This document shows, one piece after another, positions 1-5,843 of a DNA stretch of 5,843 nucleotides (positions are counted from its first letter, which is position 1; each line of letters starts with the position of its first letter). Under the pieces are notes generated by a model. The model was not told the DNA's origin. It did not search any database and worked only from the letters and a program-made list of their open reading frames with translations. The stretch is taken from assembly GCA_002405515.1 (NCBI GenBank), contig DHLZ01000260.1, positions 1-5,843 on the forward strand, given 5' to 3'. A program made the translations under genes and the position numbers. This DNA comes from Planctomycetaceae bacterium UBA4655 (GTDB lineage Bacteria > Planctomycetota > Planctomycetia > Pirellulales > UBA1268).

Positions 1-150
1 GTCGTTTTTGTTGTTGCTCGTGGAGTCTTTTCTACATTTCTTCAACTCCCACCTCGGCTCGCGCCGCGGGCTTCCGTGAAAGTCAGCTTGACGAGTTGCC
101 CGCAGAACAATGTCAACTGCTTGATGCTCCCGGTAGTAGCTTCGCGTTGC

Positions 151-199
151 TCTAGCTTGGCGGTCTAGCTTGGCAGCCGAGGGCCAGCCCTGGCAGCCG
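151..199. repeat. Short direct repeats downstream of the operon
   Basis: TCTAGCTTGGC occurs at 151-161 and again at 164-174, a 13-bp period. TGGCAGCCG occurs at 171-179 and 191-199. Together they make a small cluster of overlapping direct repeats in non-coding DNA. No function is evident. Confidence 0.5.
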
Positions 200-252
200 G
201 GTGATCGCTTGAGCCAAGCCGTGTCGAGGCGATACGGCGGGCGAGGCCTTCT

Positions 253-267
253 CGACGGGAACCGTCG
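253..267 (-). terminator. Small hairpin directly after the DUF1552 stop codon, possible 3' end element
   Basis: On the minus strand CGACGG and CCGTCG form a perfect 6-bp stem around a TTC loop, beginning 2 nt after the TAA at 272-270. No T-run follows, so it is not a standard intrinsic terminator. It could still act as a transcript-end or mRNA-stability hairpin. Stems this short also arise by chance in GC-rich DNA. Confidence 0.25.
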
Positions 268-269
268 CG

Positions 270-1562
270 TTACGCTGCACTCAATTCTGGGATTCCCTGC
301 CGCACGGAGTTGAACGTCGGATCGGGCACGCCGGCAAACTTCAACATCTCGACGAACAGGCTGCTGAGGGTCGTCTTCTCGTCGGGGAAAAGCAGGTGCT
401 GCCCCTGCTTGACCCCCAGTTTTTGCCCGCCGACCAGCAGCATGGGCAGGTTCCGCACGGAATGGGAATCGAACGTGCTCTTGAAGGGGAAGCCCTGGGC
501 CCAGCCCGTGCCGTTGTTCATGTGGCTGCCGAACATGATGCACGTGTAGTCGAGCAGGGTTCCGTCCCCCACGGGCGTCGCCTGCATCGAGCCGACGAAG
601 TTCGCGAACATCGTCACGGCCTTGAGATCGCGGGCCGCCACGCGGTCGAGGGCTTTCTGCTGGCCCTTGTGATGGGTGTCGCCGTGCACGCTCCCCAGCC
701 CCGACGTGAACATCAAGGTGCCGACCCGTGACCGCTCCGTGAGCAGCGCCAACCGCATGAGCTCGTACATGGGGGGCTGGCTGCCGAGCCGTTGGGCCGC
801 GACGAAGGCGTCCTTGTCGACATCCGGCGGCGCCTTGTGCAGCCAGTCCCGATCACGGGCGACCTGCCGCTCCATCTCCCGAACGGCATCCAGATACGCA
901 TCGACCTGGCGGGCGTCTGCCGTCGAAATCGACTTCCGCAGCGCCGCGGTCTGCGCCTCCAGCCCGTCGAGAATGCTCTGGTTGCGACTCATCCGCGATT
1001 CGGCCTCGCGAATGGCGTCGCCCGTCGGGGCGACGAACAATTTCTGAAACAGGGCGCCGACATTGTTGATCGACGGGATCGGCCGCCCCTTGCGATCGTA
1101 GGACAGGGTCTTGGCGTCCTTGACCGTGCCCGTCCCGCCGGGGCCGAGCACCAGGGAGGGAAACTGGACGTCGGTCCCGAGATGTTCGGCGGCGACCTGA
1201 TCGACCGAGACGGCGTTGTTCGTCGCCTTGGCCCCCGTCAGGAACGTGTCCGCCGCGAGATGCCCGTTGTCGTCCCATGTCTGCCGCAGGCCCGACAGCA
1301 CGGTGATCTTGTCGCGAAACGGCTCCAGCGGACGCAGCGTCTCCGTGATCTCCCAATCGCGGCCGAGCTTGGTCGGATACCAGCGAACATTGTCGACGCC
1401 GTTGCCGATTTCGTCGATGAACAACAGCCGCGGCCGGATCGCCCCCGGCCTTCCCGTCTGGTCGTTGGCAAGCAGGCCGGGCCGCATCGTCTCCAGCAAA
1501 GGCAGGCCGAGCAGGGCGCAGGAGCCTCGCAGGCAGGTGCGGCGGTCGATTTGACGTTTCAT
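270..1562 (-). CDS. DUF1552 (HXXSHH family) protein with Tat-like signal
   Basis: The 430-aa product matches the planctomycete DUF1552 family. It opens with DRRTCLRG (6-13) and a short hydrophobic stretch ending LPLLETM, the usual twin-arginine-like start of this family. Family-type motifs follow: RLLFIDEIGNGV (45-56), GHLAADTFLTG (100-110), a coiled-coil-prone helical part at about 183-240, HGDTHH (293-298, the family HxxSHH motif with Thr for Ser), GDGTLLDYTCIMFGSHMNNG (332-351) and DSHSVRNLPMLLVGG (365-379). The clustered His residues could bind metal, but this is inference. The biochemical function is unknown; the family often sits beside PSCyt/PSD cytochromes, as here. The ATG at 1562 is the first ATG and puts the RR motif at residues 7-8. 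An in-frame TTG at 1625 would add 21 unlikely residues ahead of the signal. The ribosome-binding site is weak (GGGA 7 nt upstream, AGGA too far). It starts 84 nt after the lactonase stop codon with no terminator between. Confidence 0.9.
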   Translation of the reverse strand: MKRQIDRRTCLRGSCALLGLPLLETMRPGLLANDQTGRPGAIRPRLLFIDEIGNGVDNVRWYPTKLGRDWEITETLRPLEPFRDKITVLSGLRQTWDDNGHLAADTFLTGAKATNNAVSVDQVAAEHLGTDVQFPSLVLGPGGTGTVKDAKTLSYDRKGRPIPSINNVGALFQKLFVAPTGDAIREAESRMSRNQSILDGLEAQTAALRKSISTADARQVDAYLDAVREMERQVARDRDWLHKAPPDVDKDAFVAAQRLGSQPPMYELMRLALLTERSRVGTLMFTSGLGSVHGDTHHKGQQKALDRVAARDLKAVTMFANFVGSMQATPVGDGTLLDYTCIMFGSHMNNGTGWAQGFPFKSTFDSHSVRNLPMLLVGGQKLGVKQGQHLLFPDEKTTLSSLFVEMLKFAGVPDPTFNSVRQGIPELSAA

Positions 1563-1646
1563 GGCGTTGTCCCACTTTCCTGGAGTGATGGTGGCTCCGA
1601 ACCCGACGGTCCGAACGGCTCGCAAAATCGCAGACAGAACTCCGCT

Positions 1647-2777
1647 TCAACGCGGTGGCGGGAAACCGACGACCTCGACCCATACCGGGCCCGCCGCCAC
1701 ATCATACGTATGCTTCGTCTTCGTCTGGCCGCTTTCTTGATCGATTGCGTGGACGACGATGCTCCGACCGGTTCCTCCGGCCACCACGAAGCGGCCGCCG
1801 GGGTCGATGGCAAAATCACGCGGTCCGCGGGCGGTCGCGGCCTGCCCCAGGGGGGTCAGCTCGCCCGACTTCTGATCGATCGAGAAACCGGCGATCGAGT
1901 TGTGCTCGCGGGTGGACGCGTAGACAAAGCGGCCGTCCGGCGTCACGTGAATGTCCGCCCCGCTGCCCTTGACGACGTCTTCGGGCACGGTCGGCAGGGT
2001 TTGGACGGCGGTGAGCCCACCGGTCTCGGGATCGACCTGAAAGAAGGTCACCGTCCGACTGCTTTCGTTGACGACGTACAGCCAGTCCTTCGTCGGGTGA
2101 AACCACAGGTGCCGCGGCCGGTGCCTGCCCTTCGGTGGCTTGTGCCGGGCCACCTCCTTCGGCGCCAACCCCGTGCCGTCCTCGTTCCACGCGTACTGCC
2201 AAATCTCTCCAGCGCAGGGAACATAGACGAACTTCCCGTGGCGATCGCCGAGGATCGCGTGCGGCCGTTCGCCCGCATCGAGCGCCTGCACGCGATCAGC
2301 CTGCGGACGCCCCTGGTCGTCGAGAGGACACGCCACCACCTGCTTCTGATGGTACATCGCGGCCAAGAGGCACCGGCCCCGGCGATCGACCGCGATGTAT
2401 TCCGGCCGTCCGGGCAGCTGGATTTCCCCCAGCGACTTCAGGCCGCCGGTGCCCGGATCGATCTCATAGGCATGGATCTTGTCGGGATAGCTGACCGCGT
2501 AGAGCCTGCGGTTCTCCGCGTGCACGGCCAGGGGCCCGGGATTCTCCAGCGGCTGCTCGACGACCGGCGTCAGGCCGCCGTCTGCGACGGACAAGCGGTA
2601 GATGCCGATCGCGGTGTTCTTGCTCCGCGACCAATTGCTTCCCGCGAAATACGCGTACGACACCCCGTCGTCCCGGCCCGCAGCCTCCTGTCCGACGGCC
2701 CGGCACGGCAACGCGACGGCAAGGGCGAGGCAGACCCACGCCGCATTGGCCCAACCAAGCCCGCCGACAATCCTCAC
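1647..2777 (-). CDS. Exported beta-propeller fold lactonase family protein
   Basis: The 376-aa product resembles the seven-bladed propeller family of 6-phosphogluconolactonase (Pgl/YbhE) and carboxymuconate cyclase. Blade signatures recur: RPEYIAVDRRGRCLLAAMYH (124-143), RPRHLWFHPTKDWLYVVNE (220-238), DIHVTPDGRFVYASTREHNS (275-294) and GPRDFAIDPGGRFVVAGG (318-335). H173, R222, E238 and R290 fall where, from memory, the conserved active-site cluster lies in this fold, so activity is plausible. I chose the GTG start at 2777 because it has GAGGG 7 nt upstream and gives a clean signal peptide (VRIVGG, hydrophobic 11-24, probable cleavage after about residue 29-33). An in-frame ATG at 2864 would add 29 residues that overlap the cytochrome gene and bury the signal sequence. 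The exported location argues against a cytoplasmic pentose-phosphate role, so the substrate is probably an extracytoplasmic lactone or unknown. It starts 22 nt after the cytochrome stop codon, which suggests co-transcription. Confidence 0.88.
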   Translation of the reverse strand: MRIVGGLGWANAAWVCLALAVALPCRAVGQEAAGRDDGVSYAYFAGSNWSRSKNTAIGIYRLSVADGGLTPVVEQPLENPGPLAVHAENRRLYAVSYPDKIHAYEIDPGTGGLKSLGEIQLPGRPEYIAVDRRGRCLLAAMYHQKQVVACPLDDQGRPQADRVQALDAGERPHAILGDRHGKFVYVPCAGEIWQYAWNEDGTGLAPKEVARHKPPKGRHRPRHLWFHPTKDWLYVVNESSRTVTFFQVDPETGGLTAVQTLPTVPEDVVKGSGADIHVTPDGRFVYASTREHNSIAGFSIDQKSGELTPLGQAATARGPRDFAIDPGGRFVVAGGTGRSIVVHAIDQESGQTKTKHTYDVAAGPVWVEVVGFPPPR

Positions 2778-2784
2778 GGTGCGG

Positions 2785-2789
2785 CCCTC
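2785..2789 (-). promoter_or_regulatory. Ribosome binding site deciding the lactonase GTG start
   Basis: GAGGG lies 7 nt before the GTG at 2777, in the short gap after the cytochrome gene. It is the best Shine-Dalgarno seen in the window and is the main reason for choosing the GTG. A competing GAGG lies 9 nt before the ATG at 2864, but that is inside the cytochrome coding sequence. Confidence 0.55.
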
Positions 2790-2799
2790 GATGTTTGCG

Positions 2800-5685
2800 T
2801 CAATAGGTCCTGAAGCTGTCGCTGAGCACGATGAGTTCGATGATCTCCCGCAACCGATAGCCATCCTTTGCGGCCTCGGCGACGATCCGGTCGATGACGG
2901 CCTCGTCCTGATGCCGCAGGCTGCGGCCCAGCCCGTACGTCATCAACTTGCCGACGAGACACCGCGCGAACACCTCGTCTTTGCTCAGGAGCAGCGCCCG
3001 CAGCTCCCGCGGGCCGTCCACCGGAACGCCCATGACGACGCCCTTCGTGTCGACCGGATGTCCCTTCCGCCCCACCTTTTTTTGCTTGACGGATGTCTTT
3101 CCATCCGGCGACGTGACGATCTCCTCGACGAGGAGCGGCTTCATGCCATCCGTCTCGGTCGTTCGCCACTGACCGATCGCGCCGTAGTTTTCCAGGGCGA
3201 ACCCGAGCGGATCGATCTTGTCGTGACAGGCCCTGCAGGTCGCACGGCGGCGATGGATCTCGAGCTGCTCGCGGACGCTTTTCTGATCGAGGTCGGCCAC
3301 GGCATTCGCGATCTCCCCCACGTTTGCGGGCGGCGGTGCGGGGGGATCGTCGAGGATGTTTTCCAGGATGAACATGCCGCGACCGACGATCGACGTGCGG
3401 ATGCTCCCCGAGGTCAGCTTGAGGATGCTGGCCTGTCCGAGCAAGCCCCCGCGGATGCCGGCCTGCGGCACGACCCCGGCGACAGGCACCTTTCGCCACG
3501 ATGAAAACGGCCGCCGCGGCTCCTTGCCCGTGAACTTGATCCTGTACAGCTCCGCGAGCCGGTCGTTGCACATGAACCAGTCGCTGTCGAGAAACAGCCT
3601 GATGCTGCCGTCCGCTCGCAGCACCTCGTGAAAAAAGCGAAGGCTTTCATTGACGGTCGCCCGCTTGAGCCGGTCGTCGTAGTTGTAGAGATCCTGATCG
3701 GGCTCGTTCAGCCCGATGCTGTACAGGTGCAGCCACTGGGACGCGAAATTGGTGCTCAGCTCGGAAGCATAGGGATGGTCGAGAAGCCGCTTGACCTGCC
3801 GCCCGAGGACGGCGGGGTCGGACAGCTGGCCCCGATCGGCCGCGGCACTCAACTCGGCGTCGGGCGTCGAAGACCAGAGAAACAGGCTCAGCCTCGTCGC
3901 CAGATCGTGGGGCGACAGGGGCGTCCCGGGCTTGCGTTCGGCGACCGCGTTGGAGGCGAACAGATGCCGCGGAGAGAGATAGGCGGCGCTGACCGCGGAC
4001 CGCAGGGAGCCGCGGAAGTCTTTGGTGCGCTCGAAGTTGCGGTCGAAGACGCCCAACAACACGTCGAGATCGGCCTGGGCGATCGGCCCGCGATACAACC
4101 GGGGAAGGAGCTTGGACAGACACGCCGCGGCCGTGCCGCGGGCATCCGACCGGGCGACCGGACCGGCCGGAAGCAGGTCCGTCGGGCGATCGATCAGAGG
4201 CAGCGGACCTTCGACTTCCAGATAGTCCACGTCCACGAAGAACGGATAGTAGGCCTCGACTTCCTCGCGCGGCGGCACCACCGCCGGGTTGCCGTTTCTC
4301 GCCGACAGCTCCTGCGGGGGCTTTTGTGTCCGGGGTCGGGCCACGCTCCCAAAGCGGAAATCGAGGGTCAGGCCGGCCTTGACGGCCCCGCTGACGCCCC
4401 CCGAGGTCGCCTCGCCATCCGCGGCCGAACGAAAATCATCGAACTCCAGCACCGTCCAGTCGCCCGGCTTGACGACGATGGATCGATCCGGATTCTCGAA
4501 ACACAGCCGCGGAGCATCTTCGTCGAGCTCGTACGTCGGGCCGTCCGCCAAATCCCGAACGTCAAAGCGACCTGCGAAGAAATGACTCCGGTTCAAATAC
4601 CGGGCCCGCACCTCAACCGGATCCACCCCGTCGGGGAATCGCAGGCGGCAACGGATCCGCACCTTGTATCGACCCGTCCCCGCGACCAGCAGTGGTGACT
4701 TCGTGTCGATCTCCGTGCTGATCCGATCCGACACCGTCAGGCTGTCCTCGTTGATGAGCGGCAGCCCCCCACTGCGATCCAGGATCTCCGAGCCGGGCCG
4801 GTAATTCTTCGAGACTTGGAAGAACGAACGGAAGGCCGCCGCGACCTCGTCCGCGGTTCGCCGCGGTGGCTCCGCGCGGCCGGCGAGCTGCCAGGACATG
4901 TCGAAGGCCGCGATCGACCGGTCCGAATAGGGTGCTCCCGACAGGAAGACGCGGTCGCCGAGCCCCTCGTGGAAGGACTTCTTCTCGTCAGTATACCGCG
5001 TGCCGAACTTCACCCGCCAGCGCCGCGGTGAATAATCGTCCGTGATCAGGGCGAGATGACGATCCACCTCCTGCTGATACAGCGTGAGCAACAGGGCCGA
5101 CTGCCCCAGGCCGGCACCGACGGTGTCGAAGCCACCGACGCGGCCTTCGTCGGGCAACAACTCGGCGAATGGGGGCAGGTTGTAGAGCCTGCGGTCGACG
5201 CCCAGCGTGTCGAGCAGGTCGTTCTGGAGCTGTTCGCGATTCAGGCGGCGGGCGAAGGCTCCCGCGTACCTGTTCCCGCTGTCGTCGACGACCTTGTCGA
5301 GAATGGTGTTCAGGGCCGCGAGCACCGCACGGCGGTCGGCCGCCGACGGCTGCGCCGCGTCCTGGGGCGGCATCTTGCCCCTGGAGAGCTGCCGATGGAT
5401 CTTTTCGTACGCCAGGGTGTCGGCGGCACCGGCCTTCTGGGTCGGCCCGTCCGACAGCGACTCGATGCGGAAGCCTCCCTCCTCGGCCCCTTCAGCATGA
5501 CACTCGCTGCAGTGCTTGCGGAGAAACGTCGGCACGTCCTTCGGCAGAGACTCGGCCGCCGACAGATGGCGACACGGGAGGCAGGGACAACCAACGATGA
5601 GGGCGACAAGCGTGGCCGAGAAACGGCCGCCGCTGAAACCACGCCGAAACCAGCCCCCGTTGGGGGAGTCGCCTCTGGATGCCAT
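2800..5685 (-). CDS. Exported PSCyt/PSD multidomain di-haem c-type cytochrome (DUF1587/1595/1592/1588/1585)
   Basis: The 961-aa product has an Arg-containing N-region and a hydrophobic stretch at about 22-32, so it is exported. PSCyt1 lies at about 50-110, with haem motif CSECH (59-63) and a KMPP whose Met105 is the likely sixth ligand. PSD3/DUF1587 spans about 146-211 (RRLNREQLQNDLLDTLGVD). A beta-rich insert covers about 335-495. PSD5/DUF1595 is at about 515-577, PSD4/DUF1592 at about 586-715 (LATRLSLFLWSSTPDAEL), PSCyt3/DUF1588 at about 745-842 with a second haem motif CRACH (817-821) followed by DPLGFALENY, and PSD2/DUF1585 at about 885-960. This order is standard for the family and it appears full length. 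The ATG is the first possible start: an in-frame TAA lies two codons upstream. There is no Shine-Dalgarno. The N-terminus also fits a lipobox (LIVGC, 29-33). The role is presumably periplasmic electron transfer or oxidation; the substrate is unknown. It is the first gene of a probable three-gene operon. Confidence 0.93.
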   Translation of the reverse strand: MASRGDSPNGGWFRRGFSGGRFSATLVALIVGCPCLPCRHLSAAESLPKDVPTFLRKHCSECHAEGAEEGGFRIESLSDGPTQKAGAADTLAYEKIHRQLSRGKMPPQDAAQPSAADRRAVLAALNTILDKVVDDSGNRYAGAFARRLNREQLQNDLLDTLGVDRRLYNLPPFAELLPDEGRVGGFDTVGAGLGQSALLLTLYQQEVDRHLALITDDYSPRRWRVKFGTRYTDEKKSFHEGLGDRVFLSGAPYSDRSIAAFDMSWQLAGRAEPPRRTADEVAAAFRSFFQVSKNYRPGSEILDRSGGLPLINEDSLTVSDRISTEIDTKSPLLVAGTGRYKVRIRCRLRFPDGVDPVEVRARYLNRSHFFAGRFDVRDLADGPTYELDEDAPRLCFENPDRSIVVKPGDWTVLEFDDFRSAADGEATSGGVSGAVKAGLTLDFRFGSVARPRTQKPPQELSARNGNPAVVPPREEVEAYYPFFVDVDYLEVEGPLPLIDRPTDLLPAGPVARSDARGTAAACLSKLLPRLYRGPIAQADLDVLLGVFDRNFERTKDFRGSLRSAVSAAYLSPRHLFASNAVAERKPGTPLSPHDLATRLSLFLWSSTPDAELSAAADRGQLSDPAVLGRQVKRLLDHPYASELSTNFASQWLHLYSIGLNEPDQDLYNYDDRLKRATVNESLRFFHEVLRADGSIRLFLDSDWFMCNDRLAELYRIKFTGKEPRRPFSSWRKVPVAGVVPQAGIRGGLLGQASILKLTSGSIRTSIVGRGMFILENILDDPPAPPPANVGEIANAVADLDQKSVREQLEIHRRRATCRACHDKIDPLGFALENYGAIGQWRTTETDGMKPLLVEEIVTSPDGKTSVKQKKVGRKGHPVDTKGVVMGVPVDGPRELRALLLSKDEVFARCLVGKLMTYGLGRSLRHQDEAVIDRIVAEAAKDGYRLREIIELIVLSDSFRTY

Positions 5686-5691
5686 TATTTA

Positions 5692-5721
5692 AGTATATGT
5701 CGAAGATGCACGGTCTGTTAC
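5692..5721 (-). promoter_or_regulatory. Sigma-70-like promoter for the cytochrome operon, probably leaderless
   Basis: On the minus strand a -10 box TATACT (5697-5692, 5 of 6 match to TATAAT) is followed by TAAATA and then the ATG at 5685. A -35-like GTAACA (5721-5716, 4 of 6 match to TTGACA) lies 18 nt upstream. Transcription would be expected to start at or next to the A of the ATG, and there is no Shine-Dalgarno, so the signals fit a leaderless mRNA. The region is clearly more AT-rich than the genes. The boxes are seen directly; promoter function is inferred. Confidence 0.45.
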
Positions 5722-5769
5722 GGACGGCCTGCCTCGCAGGGCGATCGCACCATATCTCAAGTGCCGACA

Positions 5770-5788
5770 AGTACTTGCAGCAGGTACT
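5770..5788. repeat. Imperfect palindrome upstream of the operon promoter
   Basis: AGTACTTG and CAGGTACT form 8-bp arms around a 3-nt centre, with a single T/G mismatch. It lies about 50 nt upstream of the -35-like box. It could be an operator half-site pair or an RNA hairpin. It may instead lie within the coding end of an upstream gene. Confidence 0.3.
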
Positions 5789-5800
5789 CTTCCTCCCCGC

Positions 5801-5822
5801 CGGCTGAAAGCCGCTTGTTTTT
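5801..5822 (+). terminator. Possible intrinsic terminator on the plus strand
   Basis: CGGCT (5801-5805) and AGCCG (5809-5813) form a 5-bp GC-rich stem with a GAA loop, followed by CTTGTTTTT. The layout is that of a factor-independent terminator read on the plus strand, but the stem is short. No convincing plus-strand gene precedes it in the window, so it may end an antisense or small transcript, or be a chance match. Confidence 0.35.
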
Positions 5823-5843
5823 GACACCGAGCTTTGCCGTCTT

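Larger units (their letters stand above)
1..269. other. Non-coding stretch downstream of the operon
   Basis: No gene could be supported here. The first 50 bases are T-rich on the plus strand. A plus-strand frame is open from base 1 to a TAG at 166-168 (55 codons), but its translation looks unnatural and resembles no family I know. A consensus TTGACA on the minus strand (116-111) has no -10 box at the right distance. The region contains the short repeats and the post-stop hairpin listed separately, plus a GCTTG/CAAGC stem at 207-219. Confidence 0.5.

Noticed and set aside
88..116. Promoter-like TTGACA on the minus strand at 116-111 and TTGACG on the plus strand at 88-93
   Set aside because: Neither has a -10-like hexamer at 16-18 nt spacing, and no gene follows.
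1596..1616. TCCGAAC direct repeat in the gap between the lactonase and DUF1552 genes
   Set aside because: Two 7-bp copies in GC-rich DNA are readily explained by chance; no hairpin or terminator is associated.
792..2813. A 673-codon open frame on the plus strand opposite the lactonase and part of the DUF1552 gene
   Set aside because: It lies antisense to two recognisable genes, its translation is Arg/Pro/Asp-rich with no domain I recognise, and long antisense frames are expected in GC-rich DNA with strong third-position bias.
2774..3571. A 265-codon minus-strand frame inside the cytochrome gene
   Set aside because: It overlaps the conserved PSCyt3 and PSD2 domains in another frame and is low-complexity and Arg/Gly-rich.
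3628..4698. A 356-codon open frame on the plus strand opposite the middle of the cytochrome gene
   Set aside because: Same reasoning: it is a shadow of a well-supported gene, with no recognisable domain or ribosome-binding site.
5492..5827. A 111-codon minus-strand frame crossing the cytochrome start
   Set aside because: Its second half is an out-of-frame reading of the signal peptide and PSCyt1 region; the first half resembles nothing known.
1..5843. CRISPR array, tRNA, rRNA, riboswitch, insertion sequence or phage attachment site
   Set aside because: I saw no regularly spaced long repeats, no tRNA-like fold, no transposase or integrase sequence, and no paired terminal inverted repeats.

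Overview
The window is GC-rich. It looks like part of a planctomycete (or related PVC-group) chromosome, because both outer genes belong to families first defined in planctomycetes: a PSCyt/PSD multidomain cytochrome and a DUF1552 'HXXSHH' protein. This assignment comes from family recognition, not from any database search.

All confident genes lie on the minus strand, so they read from right to left. (1) 5685-2800 encodes a 961-aa exported protein with two CxxCH haem-c motifs and the domain order PSCyt1 - PSD3 - beta-rich insert - PSD5 - PSD4 - PSCyt3 - PSD2. (2) 2777-1647 encodes a 376-aa exported seven-bladed beta-propeller of the lactonase (Pgl/YbhE/CMLE-like) family. It starts at a GTG with a good Shine-Dalgarno, 22 nt after gene 1 stops. 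(3) 1562-270 encodes a 430-aa DUF1552 protein with a Tat-like N-terminus, 84 nt after gene 2. The spacing and the lack of internal terminators suggest one operon of three envelope proteins.

Upstream of gene 1 (5686-5843) the DNA is more AT-rich. It holds a sigma-70-like promoter whose -10 box ends 6 nt before the ATG, with no Shine-Dalgarno, so the message is probably leaderless. The same stretch has an imperfect palindrome, a small plus-strand hairpin followed by a T-run, and an open frame running off the right edge that may be the tail of another gene. Downstream of gene 3 (1-269) I see only a small hairpin just after the stop codon and some short direct repeats, with no convincing gene.

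How the genes might work together is inference. DUF1592/1588-type cytochromes and DUF1552 proteins are commonly seen as neighbours in planctomycetes, and their biochemical role is not established. The lactonase-fold protein between them suggests a working model in which the haem protein oxidises a sugar to a lactone in the periplasm and the propeller opens the lactone.
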